A DNA stretch of 64,000 bases, from assembly GCF_903645315.1 (NCBI RefSeq), contig NZ_CAHJXL010000001.1, positions 1,161,001 to 1,225,000 of the forward strand, written 5' to 3'. Under the pieces are notes generated by a model that saw nothing but the letters and a program-made list of their open reading frames with translations, did no database searches and was not told the origin of the DNA. Shown piece by piece: positions 8,614 through 17,464 of the stretch; within the stretch, counting starts at the first letter, position 1; each line of letters begins with the position of its first letter. The translations under genes and the position numbers were made by a program. Origin of the DNA: Victivallis sp. Marseille-Q1083. GTDB lineage: Bacteria; Verrucomicrobiota; Lentisphaeria; Victivallales; Victivallaceae.

Positions 8614-10121
8614 ATCCCGAAGAATTCAGATTCAATCTGATCGACGATCCCTGGATCAATGTCATCGGTCAGCCGCGACAAAGTTTGAAGATGTTCTTCG
8701 CCAACCCGGAACTGAGCAGACTCGGCGGCAACGCGCTGGACAAGATCGCGCTGCTGCGTTTTCTGCTGGCGTTGACCCATGCAGCGGTCCGCATCCCGGA
8801 TGCTTCGACCTGGCAGGAACTTACGCCCGGGGATATCGCGGCAGGCGTCCTGCGTTATCTGGAACAGCATCATGACTGCTTCGAGCTTTTCGGCAAACAT
8901 CCGTTTCTGCAGTTCCCGCAGCTGAAAAGCAGCCAAAAGCTCCAGCCGCTTTCCGCGCTGCAGCCGAGTGTCTCAACCGGCAACAAACCGGTGCTGACCC
9001 ACTGGAATCTGCCGGCCGCGCCGGAAATTGCCGAGCTTCCCCTGCTGCTGCTGCGCGGCTGCGGCTTCGGGTTCGGCGGTAAGAAATACGACAATTCCAT
9101 CGTACTGACTCCCGGCTATACGGGAAAATTCAATGAGAAGGGGAAGCCGGCTTCCGGCGTGCCGGGAACCCTGCTGGGTTTTCAGGGTTATCTGCACAGT
9201 TACCTGCAGGGCACAACGCTGCTGGAAACCATCCGCCTCAATCTGCTGACCGAAGAGGATGTTGCCGGATTGTCGGTCTTTTCGCGCGGTATGGGACGTC
9301 CCTGCTGGGAAAAGATGCCGGAAGGCGAAGATTGCCCGCGGGCGCGGGAATACCGGCACACCTACCAGGGGGCGCTGCTGCCGCTCGACAAATTCTACCT
9401 GCTTTGCCCGCCGAATGTCGTCATGACAGAGGGAATCCGGTATCCCAATCATCTTTCCGGGCTGGTCGATCCGGCGCTGACTTTGTACCGCGACAAAAAC
9501 AAAGACCGGGCGGTATGGACCAATCCGGAGCACCGTCCCTGGCGGGAGCTGCCGGCGATTCTCGCCTTTCTGCAGGCAGAGCAGCGCCGAAAGGCGCCTT
9601 ATACGCTCTCCTGCGGCCTCGAAAAAATCTCTCCGGACACCGAAATCCACGTCTGGACAGCCGGAGTCCAGGTCAGTTCTAATGCCGGGGAACAATATCT
9701 CTCCGGAAAAAATGATTACGTCGAGGCGGATTTTTATTTCCCGGCGGCAAACCTGGATCAGAACGGTTATCGCAAATACTGCAATATGCTCGCCGCGATC
9801 GATGGCTGCGCCAAAACACTGTATGCCTCCGTGGCCGGGTATTTCAAAGAACTGCAGAATCTGAACGGCGCCGGAATCGCCTCCCAAGCCGCGACGCTGT
9901 TCTGGGAACTGCTGGGCGAAGAGGCTCAGCAGATCGTGGCTGCCGCTTTCGCCGAAAAAATCGCCGATGAGGAAGTCCCGCCGGAATTGGCGGGACAGTG
10001 GCGCCGCCAGGTCCGGATGCTTTACAACCGCTTCTGCCCCTTCGATACCGCACGTCAACTGATGGCCTGGAGTGAGCATGAGCCGTTTCAGAGGAAAAAG
10101 AAAACCGGAAAGAAAGGTTGA
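8610..10121 (+). CDS. cas8e: Cas8e (Cse1/CasA), Cascade large subunit
   Basis: This is the large subunit of the type I-E Cascade complex. It reads the PAM and recruits Cas3. The 503-residue length and the N-terminal FNLIDDPWINV with the following hydrophobic helix LALTHAA are typical of Cse1. The central segment KKYDNSIVLTPGYTG resembles the conserved region around the PAM-sensing loop. The ATG overlaps the cas3 stop by four bases and has AAGGAG about 7 bases upstream, which favours 8610 over the in-frame GTG at 8604. It is the second gene of a tight cas3-cas8e-cse2-cas6e run. Confidence 0.95.
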   Translation: MNPEEFRFNLIDDPWINVIGQPRQSLKMFFANPELSRLGGNALDKIALLRFLLALTHAAVRIPDASTWQELTPGDIAAGVLRYLEQHHDCFELFGKHPFLQFPQLKSSQKLQPLSALQPSVSTGNKPVLTHWNLPAAPEIAELPLLLLRGCGFGFGGKKYDNSIVLTPGYTGKFNEKGKPASGVPGTLLGFQGYLHSYLQGTTLLETIRLNLLTEEDVAGLSVFSRGMGRPCWEKMPEGEDCPRAREYRHTYQGALLPLDKFYLLCPPNVVMTEGIRYPNHLSGLVDPALTLYRDKNKDRAVWTNPEHRPWRELPAILAFLQAEQRRKAPYTLSCGLEKISPDTEIHVWTAGVQVSSNAGEQYLSGKNDYVEADFYFPAANLDQNGYRKYCNMLAAIDGCAKTLYASVAGYFKELQNLNGAGIASQAATLFWELLGEEAQQIVAAAFAEKIADEEVPPELAGQWRRQVRMLYNRFCPFDTARQLMAWSEHEPFQRKKKTGKKG

Positions 10122-10126
10122 ACAGG

Positions 10127-10651
10127 ATGAATGAGAAACAGAAATGGAATCCGCAGGGATTTGTCGCGGCAGTGATCCGCCGCGCCAAGGAGGACACCGC
10201 ATTTCGCGCCGCCATGCGCCGCGCGGACAATCCGCAAACGGCCGCTTTCGCCTGGGAACATCTGGCTGCCTGGTGCGATATCGCCAGCGACCGGGAACGG
10301 CTGGCGTTTGCGCTGGCCGGAGCGGCAATCGCCCGGGAACAGCCCGATGCCGACGGCCGGAAAAACCTCGGCGAAGTTTTTCACGCCTGCTGTCCGGACC
10401 GGGATGCCAGGGAACGGGAACAGCGCCGGTTCCGCCGCCTTCTCGGCTGCGACTCCGCCGAAGAGCTCTGCGAGGTCCTGCGACCGGTCCTGCGGTACTT
10501 GCAGAACAAAGCGCCGGGCGGAATCGGTTATGCCACATTGCTGACCGATATTCTGTATTGGAATGAACGGGTGAAACTACGCTGGGCCCGCAGTTTCTTC
10601 GGACATGCCGAAACCGCAGACACCGGGGAAGAAAATCATGTTTCTGACTAA
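10127..10651 (+). CDS. cse2: Cse2 (CasB, Cas11), Cascade small subunit
   Basis: The small alpha-helical Cascade subunit is present as a dimer in the known complex and stabilises the R-loop. The protein is 174 residues. Family-like features are the N-terminal FVAAVIRRA segment, the Arg-rich middle with RRFRRLLGCDSAEEL, and a C-terminal helix ending in the VKLRWARSFFG segment, which matches the Cse2 type. An upstream TTG at 10118 overlaps the cas8e stop, but the ATG at 10127, preceded by AAAGG, is more likely. Its end overlaps cas6e by 14 bases. Confidence 0.88.
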   Translation: MNEKQKWNPQGFVAAVIRRAKEDTAFRAAMRRADNPQTAAFAWEHLAAWCDIASDRERLAFALAGAAIAREQPDADGRKNLGEVFHACCPDRDAREREQRRFRRLLGCDSAEELCEVLRPVLRYLQNKAPGGIGYATLLTDILYWNERVKLRWARSFFGHAETADTGEENHVSD

Positions 10652-11225
10652 ATTACTGCTGGATGTGAAATTCTGCCGCCAGGAGAAAATCTCCGACGCC
10701 TACGGTATTCACCGCACTGTATATTCCATGTTTCCGCCTCAGGAAGGATCGCAGCGCATCCTCTACGCGGACCGAGGACCGCGCCGGGACGGCCGGGAAA
10801 TCGTGATTCTTTCGGGCGTGCAGCCGGAACTCCCGCCGGATGTCCAGGCGTCCACACTGCGAATCGGAGAACGTTTTTTTGCAGCCCGGGAATATCGCTT
10901 TGAAGTCTTGCTCAATCCGGTCAAATGCAACCCCAAAACCCGCAAGCGGGAACCGGTCATCGGTCAACTGCCGCTGTTGAACTGGTTTGTCGGCCATGCA
11001 GAACAATGGGGTTTTCAGGCGGATCCGGAAACGCTGGAACTATTCGTCCGTCCCAGCCTCAGTTTCGTCAAAGGCGGACACGCCTATCGCCTTCACAGTG
11101 TACAGTTCCGCGGGGTTCTCCGGGTAACGGCCCCGGAACGCTTCCGGCAAAGCTTCACCGCCGGGCTGGGACATGGGAAGGCATTTGGATTCGGCCTGCT
11201 GCAACTGATGCCCGTACAACAATAA
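10638..11225 (+). CDS. cas6e: Cas6e (CasE) pre-crRNA endoribonuclease
   Basis: This nuclease cuts the type I-E pre-crRNA at the base of the repeat hairpin and stays on the crRNA handle. The protein is 195 residues. It has the Cas6e pattern YGIHRTVYSMFP, whose His corresponds to the catalytic residue, and the C-terminal Gly-rich loop GLGHGKAFGFGLL. The ATG at 10638 lies inside the end of cse2, with GGGGAAG upstream. The gene sits between cse2 and cas7e, unlike the E. coli order where it follows cas5e. Confidence 0.93.
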   Translation: MFLTKLLLDVKFCRQEKISDAYGIHRTVYSMFPPQEGSQRILYADRGPRRDGREIVILSGVQPELPPDVQASTLRIGERFFAAREYRFEVLLNPVKCNPKTRKREPVIGQLPLLNWFVGHAEQWGFQADPETLELFVRPSLSFVKGGHAYRLHSVQFRGVLRVTAPERFRQSFTAGLGHGKAFGFGLLQLMPVQQ

Positions 11226-11271
11226 TGATCGTTCGTGTCGATTCAATCAATCATATTATGGAGGTTTCATT

Positions 11272-12324
11272 ATGACCGGCAAATTCACCAACACCCGTAT
11301 TGAATTTCACATCCTGCAATCCTTTCCGGTGTCCTGTCTCAACCGTGACGATGTCGGCGCGCCGAAATCCGCAATAATCGGCGGAGTGGAACGCGCCCGG
11401 GTCAGCAGTCAATGCTGGAAGCGCGCGGTACGCCTGGCACTTCAGGCAGAGGGCGTGGCCATCGCTGCGCGCACGAAACTTGTTGCGGCAAAGATCGCGG
11501 AGCAGTGTGAGGGAAAGGGAGCCTCCCCGGAACAGGCGCAGCAGTGCGGGGAAGCCGCGGCAAAAGCATTGACCAAAACGGTCAAAGACGGAGCCAGCGA
11601 CACCTTGTTTTTCATTTCCAATTCCGAAGCGGCGGAGGTCGCTGCGGCATGTGCGGCAAACGACTTTTCGCCGCTGGGAGAAAAAGAGCTGGTCAAACTG
11701 CTCAAACAGCATGTCAACAGCGCGCTGGACGGTCTGGATATCGCGCTGTTCGGCCGCATGGTCGCCAATGTCCCTGAATTGAATATGGAGGCCGCCGCAT
11801 CGTTTGCCCATGCCATCTCAACCCACAAAGCGACCTCTGAAGTCGATTTCTTCACCGCGGTCGATGACTGCAACTGCGAAGATTCCGGAGCTGGCCACAT
11901 GGGTTCGCTGGAGTTCAATTCCGCGACCTATTACCGTTATGTGTCGCTCGATCTGGGACAGTTGGCGGCAAATTTGCACAGCGGGGAGCTGGACACGGCG
12001 GTCGAAGCTTTCGTAAAAGCGCTCTTCAAGGCTTTTCCGGCAGCGCGCCAGGCGACGATGGCCGCCGCCTGCCCCTGGAATTATGCGATCGTGACGGTAA
12101 GAAACGGCCAGGGCATGCAGCTGCCGTTCAATGCTCCGGTGCGCCCGCAGCATGGCGAAGACATGGTCTCCGCCAGCATCCGGGCACTGCAGCAACGGTT
12201 TGCCGAAGTGGAGCGCATGTATGGTTCTCTTTTCGGTTTGCGGGCAAAATTTGAGATCGGCACCCAATCCGGCGATATCGATTCCCTGCTCAGCGCCCTG
12301 AAGCAAACGATCCAGGCGATTTGA
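11272..12324 (+). CDS. cas7e: Cas7e (CasC, Cse4), Cascade backbone
   Basis: Six copies form the crRNA-binding backbone in the known Cascade complex. The 350-residue protein shows the family signature CLNRDDVGAPKSAIIGG followed by RARVSSQCWKRAVR. A GHMGSLEFNSATYYRY segment near residue 215-230 is also typical. The start is well supported: GGAGG lies 9 bases before ATG at 11272. The 46-base gap after cas6e contains only this ribosome site, so it belongs to the same operon. Confidence 0.96.
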   Translation: MTGKFTNTRIEFHILQSFPVSCLNRDDVGAPKSAIIGGVERARVSSQCWKRAVRLALQAEGVAIAARTKLVAAKIAEQCEGKGASPEQAQQCGEAAAKALTKTVKDGASDTLFFISNSEAAEVAAACAANDFSPLGEKELVKLLKQHVNSALDGLDIALFGRMVANVPELNMEAAASFAHAISTHKATSEVDFFTAVDDCNCEDSGAGHMGSLEFNSATYYRYVSLDLGQLAANLHSGELDTAVEAFVKALFKAFPAARQATMAAACPWNYAIVTVRNGQGMQLPFNAPVRPQHGEDMVSASIRALQQRFAEVERMYGSLFGLRAKFEIGTQSGDIDSLLSALKQTIQAI

Positions 12325-12341
12325 CTGCCGGAGGATGAGGC

Positions 12342-13034
12342 ATGAAGAAATTTCTGACCTTATGGCTTGAAGGGCCGTTGCAGGCGTGGGGCTATGACTC
12401 CCGGTTCGACACCCGTCGTACGTTGAGTTTTCCGACCCGTTCCGGTTTGACCGGAATGCTGCTCGCCGCCGCCGGCGCTTCCGGACCGCAGCAGGAGCTG
12501 CTGGCGGAATTAGCGGAATATCCGCTCAACGTTTACAGCTTTCACGACAGCGGCCCGGCACTCACCGACTTTCATATGGTCGGCAACGGTTACGGCTCCG
12601 CGACCAACTGGGCGAAACTGATGGCGCCCAAAAAGCTGGACGGTTCCACTCCGGTCGGCGGCGGCGCCAAACTGACCCGCCGGGATTATCTGGTTGATCG
12701 TTGTTTTGCGGCAATCTGGATCATGCCGGAACAGCCGGCGGAGAAATTCGCGGCGGCATTGCGGAATCCGGTCTACGAGCTTTATCTCGGCCGGAAATGC
12801 TGCGTCGCTTCCGAATTGATCTTTCAGGGAAGTTTTCCAACCGAATCCGAGGCGCTGGCCCGCGTCCGGGAACTGGCGGAGCGGAAAAAACGTATGCCGG
12901 AATGGGTCTATCAGGAAGTCCCGGAACGGGAAGCCGATTCCGAAAGTCTGCTGCTGGCGGATGTGCCGCTGCGCTTCGGTCTCCACAAACTCTATCGGGA
13001 ACGGTGCGTGAACAAAATGGTTTTTGTTTTCTGA
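12342..13034 (+). CDS. cas5e: Cas5e (CasD)
   Basis: Cas5e caps the 5' handle of the crRNA in Cascade. The protein is 230 residues. It begins FLTLWLEGPLQAWG and continues TLSFPTRSGLTGMLLAA, the classic N-terminal Cas5e pattern; YLGRKCCVASE and PLRFGLHKLYRER occur in the C-terminal half. It lies 17 bases after cas7e with GAGGATGAGG before the ATG. A strong hairpin follows before cas1. Confidence 0.95.
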   Translation: MKKFLTLWLEGPLQAWGYDSRFDTRRTLSFPTRSGLTGMLLAAAGASGPQQELLAELAEYPLNVYSFHDSGPALTDFHMVGNGYGSATNWAKLMAPKKLDGSTPVGGGAKLTRRDYLVDRCFAAIWIMPEQPAEKFAAALRNPVYELYLGRKCCVASELIFQGSFPTESEALARVRELAERKKRMPEWVYQEVPEREADSESLLLADVPLRFGLHKLYRERCVNKMVFVF

Positions 13035-13040
13035 TTCCGG

Positions 13041-13076
13041 CTCTGGCGGCAGGACGCAATCGTTCCGCCGCCAGAG
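13041..13076. other. Perfect hairpin between cas5e and cas1
   Basis: Arms CTCTGGCGGC (13041-13050) and GCCGCCAGAG (13067-13076) pair over 10 bp with a 16-base loop. No T run follows on the plus strand, so it is not a standard terminator. It may reduce read-through or mark processing between interference and adaptation genes. Confidence 0.6.
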
Positions 13077-13091
13077 CGGAAGGAATACAGC

Positions 13092-13949
13092 ATGACGATG
13101 CGGGAACGAATTATTGTTAAAACAACCTTATCCGATCTGCCGTTGCTGCGGGATCGCTACCCCTTTTTGTACCTGGAACACGGCCGCCTCGAAATCGACG
13201 ACTCCAGCGTCAAATGGATTTCAGCGGATGGAGAAGTGTTCCGTCTTCCGGCAGCGGTGATCTCCACTCTTCTCCTGGGGCCGGGTACGTCCGTGACGCA
13301 CGAAGCAGTCAAGATTCTTGCTTCTTTAAACTGCACCGTCTGCTGGGTGGGGGAGGACTCCTTCTGCTTTTATGCAGTTGGAGAATCCCCCACCGCAACC
13401 TCCAGCCGCTTCAAAAAGCAAATGCAACTGGCGTCGGATCCGAAGAAATCCCTGGAGATTGCGCGAAAGATGTTTCAAGTCCGTTTCCCAAATGATGATA
13501 TTTCCGGAAAGACCTTGACGGAACTCATGATGCTGGAAGGAAGCCGCGTAAAACTCTTATATTCTGAACTGGCGCAGAAATATTTCATTCACTGGGGCGG
13601 CCGTTCCTATAAACCGGGGGAATTTCAATTATCGGATTTGACCAATCAGCTCATCACGGCGGCGAATGCGGCATTATATGCGCTGACGACTTCGATCATC
13701 TATTCATTGGGGCTTTCACCGCGTCTCGGATTTGTGCATTCCGGCTCTCCGCTTCCGTTTGTTTACGATGTGGCGGATCTTTACAAAAAGGAGCTGGTCT
13801 TTGATCTGGCATTTTCCCTGACGCGTGAGCTGGGAGGAATATATGATCGCCAGCGGGCGATTTCTGAATTTCGCCGGCGGGTCATTGATTATGAGCTGAT
13901 GAAAAAATGCCCGGCAGATCTGATCAATTTACTGGGCTTGAAAAAATGA
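13092..13949 (+). CDS. cas1: Cas1 integrase of the type I-E system
   Basis: This is the type I-E spacer integrase, 285 residues. The catalytic Glu is in MMLEGSRVKLLY, the His in LGFVHSGSPLPFVYD, and the acidic residues in VYDVADLYK. The early segment DLPLLRDRYPFLYLEHGRLE is typical of the I-E family. It is not a close relative of the Cas1 at 3049, so duplication inside the locus is unlikely. Starts at 13092 and 13098 are both possible; GGAAGGA sits just upstream. The stop overlaps cas2 (ATGA). Confidence 0.96.
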   Translation: MTMRERIIVKTTLSDLPLLRDRYPFLYLEHGRLEIDDSSVKWISADGEVFRLPAAVISTLLLGPGTSVTHEAVKILASLNCTVCWVGEDSFCFYAVGESPTATSSRFKKQMQLASDPKKSLEIARKMFQVRFPNDDISGKTLTELMMLEGSRVKLLYSELAQKYFIHWGGRSYKPGEFQLSDLTNQLITAANAALYALTTSIIYSLGLSPRLGFVHSGSPLPFVYDVADLYKKELVFDLAFSLTRELGGIYDRQRAISEFRRRVIDYELMKKCPADLINLLGLKK

Positions 13950-14239
13950 TCGTTATAGTCGCTAACTCGCTTCCCGACGCAGTACGGGGCAAATTGAAGC
14001 TGTGGTGCATAGAGCCGAAGCCGAATGTATTTGTTTCAGGCGTCAAAGATCAACTGGCGCGGAAAGTGGTTGATCTGGTATTGAAATACTGTCCGCCGGA
14101 ATCGGGTATTTTAATATTTCTTGAAATCTCGGAACCGCCGTTTTTTCAAATCTTTGTCAAGGGAAATCCTTGTAAAAACATTTCCAGCCTATCCGGATTT
14201 CAACTGATCTGTGAAGAAAAGTCACAAGAGGTTGTTTGA
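13946..14239 (+). CDS. cas2: Cas2 of the type I-E system
   Basis: The protein is 97 residues, normal for I-E Cas2. It starts MIVIVANSLPDAVRGKLKLW and continues EPKPNVFVSGV, the family pattern. The start ATG overlaps the cas1 stop by four bases. The end of the gene overlaps the -35 element of the array leader promoter (14236-14241), leaving only 51 bases to the first repeat. Confidence 0.95.
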   Translation: MIVIVANSLPDAVRGKLKLWCIEPKPNVFVSGVKDQLARKVVDLVLKYCPPESGILIFLEISEPPFFQIFVKGNPCKNISSLSGFQLICEEKSQEVV

Positions 14240-14290
14240 CAATTTATCAATATATTGTATATCAGTGCGGGTTCCCAACAATATGTTCCA
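14236..14290 (+). promoter_or_regulatory. Leader and pre-crRNA promoter of the type I-E array
   Basis: TTGACA at 14236-14241, a 16-base AT-rich spacer and TATATC at 14258-14263 form a good promoter reading into the array, with the expected start about 20 bases before the first repeat. The leader is very short and AT-rich. Confidence 0.7.
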
Positions 14291-16515
14291 GTCTTCCCCG
14301 CGCACGCGGGGGTGTTTCCGCACTGGTGACGCTGGCAGGCGGATCTACCATGTCTTCCCCGCGCACGCGGGGGTGTTTCCACCAGGTAGGGCACCTCTTT
14401 GGACCGGTTGACGTCTTCCCCGCGCACGCGGGGGTGTTTCTAGATCCGCGTTGAATAATTCTACAGATGATTTGCCTTCCCCGCGCACGCGGGGGTGTTT
14501 CCACCGGATACAGCAGCGCGGCAACCAACACCGGGCCTTCCCCGCGCACGCGGGGGTGTTTCTCCACCGGGTGAAACTGACCGTTTTCATCTTTTGCCTT
14601 CCCCGCGCACGCGGGGGTGTTTCTCTGGCGCTGCGGCTTGAGCGCACCGGCCGGCTGCCTTCCCCGCGCACGCGGGGGTGTTTCCTGCTTTGCAAGTTTG
14701 GGCTAGGGTCTATCGGGGCCTTCCCCGCGCACGCGGGGGTGTTTCCGACGAAGCGGCCGCCCGGCTCTGCGGCCTGAAGCCTTCCCCGCGCACGCGGGGG
14801 TGTTTCCATAGTCATACGGGCAGCTATCAGCCGCCTCAAGCCTTCCCCGCGCACGCGGGGGTGTTTCCAGATCCTCCGGTGGCTCTTCGAATTCCAGGTT
14901 GCCTTCCCCGCGCACGCGGGGGTGTTTCCTTCATTTTTCCGATCCTTTCGGTTATGATTTTGCCTTCCCCGCGCACGCGGGGGTGTTTCTCCGCGTTTCG
15001 GTCCCAAATCGGCCAGGACGTCGCCTTCCCCGCGCACGCGGGGGTGTTTCCCTTTCCCGCCTCCAGCGCAATGCTGGTCAAGCGCCTTCCCCGCGCACGC
15101 GGGGGTGTTTCTGCGGGTATAAAAGCGCAATCCGTCCCGGTCGCGTCTTCCCCGCGCACGCGGGGGTGTTTCCGGGATGTCGTCGTCCGGATCCCACGGC
15201 TGCACGTCTTCCCCGCGCACGCGGGGGTGTTTCTGGGAGCAGATGATTTTTCAGCGGCACGATGTTGTCTTCCCCGCGCACGCGGGGGTGTTTCCAGTAC
15301 ACCGGCATCAGAGACCGAAACAACAAAGTCTTCCCCGCGCACGCGGGGGTGTTTCTGGCAAAAGTATTGCAAGCCGCCGACAGCGGCGGTCTTCCCCGCG
15401 CACGCGGGGGTGTTTCTCAGGCACCAGCATCAGCTCCGCCTGTAGCGGTGTCTTCCCCGCGCACGCGGGGGGTGTTTCTTGCTTTTTTCATAGTATATGG
15501 TTCTCCTTGTTGTCTTCCCCGCGCGCGCGGGGGTGTTTCCAACGCGCCAGATTGGATAACTGCCTGTGGAGAGTCTTCCCCGCGCACGCGGGGGTGTTTC
15601 TTCTGATTCAATATACTTGTCCATTTCATTCCGGTCTTCCCCGCGCACGCGGGGGTGGTTCTGGGTTCGTTTTTCTTGATTTTAACTGCATAGAGTCTTC
15701 CCCGCGCACGCGGGGGTGGTTCCGAGACGGAATTTTACTCGATGAAGAGCGTCTAGTCTTCCCCGCGCACGCGGGGGTGTTTCTCATAGACGTCATCCAT
15801 GCCATCCGGCGGGCTGGTCTTCCCCGCACACGCGGGGGTGTTTCTTGCACGCTCCGGGTAGTTGCCGTGCCGCCGGAGTCTTCCCCGCGCACCCGGGGGT
15901 GTTTCTTGCTATGTAGTCATACGGGCAGCTATCAGCCGGTCTTCCCCGCGCACGCGGGGGTGTTTCTTGCCGTTTTCATCCGGCGGCACGTGATTGATCG
16001 TCTTCCCCGCGCACGCGGGGATGTTTCTTAAATCTATTGCCAAAGACACCGATTTTTTACGTCTTCCCCGCGCACGCGGGGGTGGTTCTCAACAAGCCGT
16101 CCGGAAAGAGAATCCAGCCGGGTCTTCCCCGCGCACCCGGGGGTGTTTCTGGTGTGACTAGTTCTACTGGTGTTTCTGGTTCGTCTTCCCCGCGCACGCG
16201 GGGGTGTTTCTGCCGGAGTAGCGCCATGCACCGAAGAATAATTGTCTTCCCCGCGCACGCGGGGGTGTTTCTGTCTGCTGATCGCTTTGCAGAATCTTGT
16301 TGCCGTCTTCCCCGCGCACCCGGGGGTGTTTCTTTGTGGCAGCAGCTGGCGACCGATGCGCTGGCGTCTTCCCCGCGCACGCGGGGGTGTTTCTATAGGT
16401 CCCAATCAAAGCCGGGAGCTGTGATAGTCTTCCCCGCGCACGCGGGGGTGTTTCTTCTGCTTCAAACCGGCAATGGAAGCAAAATCAGTCTTCCCCGCGC
16501 ACGCGGGGGTGTTTC

Positions 16516-16549
16516 GCCGCTGCCGGCCGCCAGCGGCGCCCCGATCCTG
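16516..16549 (+). other. Self-targeting spacer
   Basis: This 34-base spacer starts GCCGCTGCCGGCC and ends CGATCCTG. It is identical over its full length to 23990-24023, inside the Gfo/Idh/MocA gene. It is one base longer than normal, and its first base is G where almost all other spacers have C or T. Confidence 0.95.
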
Positions 16550-17098
16550 GTCTTCCCCGCGCACGCGGGGGTGTTTCTTCGTCCGGGAAACCGAACCGAT
16601 CATCCTTGACGTCTTCCCCGCGCACGCGGGGGTGTTTCTGCCGCTCCGAACGGCATGCTCGATTTAAAAGAGTCTTCCCCGCGCACGCGGGGGTGTTTCT
16701 ACCAAGACAACGACGGACCAAAACGCCGCGATGTCTTCCCCGCGCACGCGGGGGTGTTTCTTCGTCCGGGAAACCGAACCGATCATCCTTGACGTCTTCC
16801 CCGCGCACGCGGGGGTGTTTCCAAACCCGATCTATAGCGGCAGTCACCTCCGTCGTCTTCCCCGCGCACGCGGGGGTGGTTCCTCGTTTTTATACGGTGT
16901 GTTGTACTCCGGCAGGTCTTCCCCGCGCACCCAGGGGTGTTTCTGTCATCCAATCGACTTCTTGTAGACGTTCCGAGTCTTCCCCGCGCACACGGGGGTG
17001 TTTCTCAGGACTACTTACATTGAGGACGAAAACTAGGGTCTTCCCCGCGCACGCGGGGGTGTTTCCTCAGATGCGATTTGAGTTTTCTCATAGCAACA

Positions 17099-17464
17099 GT
17101 CTTCCCCGCGCACGCGGGGGTGTTTCCTGGTTCGGCGCTTCCTTCTGCATCGCTTCGATGTCTTCCCCGCGCACGCGGGGGTGTTTCTGGAAACGAAGTA
17201 AAAAAAGCCATTGTAAAAATGTCTTCCCCGCGCACGCGGGAGTGTTTCCTCTTTGAGTCAACTGCTGGCGATGGAGGCGATGTCTTCCCCGCGCACGCGG
17301 GGGTGTTTCCTGGTTCGGCGCTTCCTTCTGCATCGCTTCGATGTCTTCCCCGCGCACGCGGGGGTGTTTCTGGAAACGAAGTAAAAAAAGCCATTGTAAA
17401 AATGTCTTCCCCGCGCACGCGGGAGTGTTTCCTCTTTGAGTCAACTGCTGGCGATGGAGGCGAT
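17099..17464 (+). repeat. Tandem duplication of three repeat-spacer units
   Basis: The 183-bp block 17099-17281 is repeated at 17282-17464. The three spacers are the same in the same order, and both copies carry the same rare repeat variant (GCGGGAGTG at 17221 and 17404). This shows duplication by recombination rather than repeated acquisition. Confidence 0.95.
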
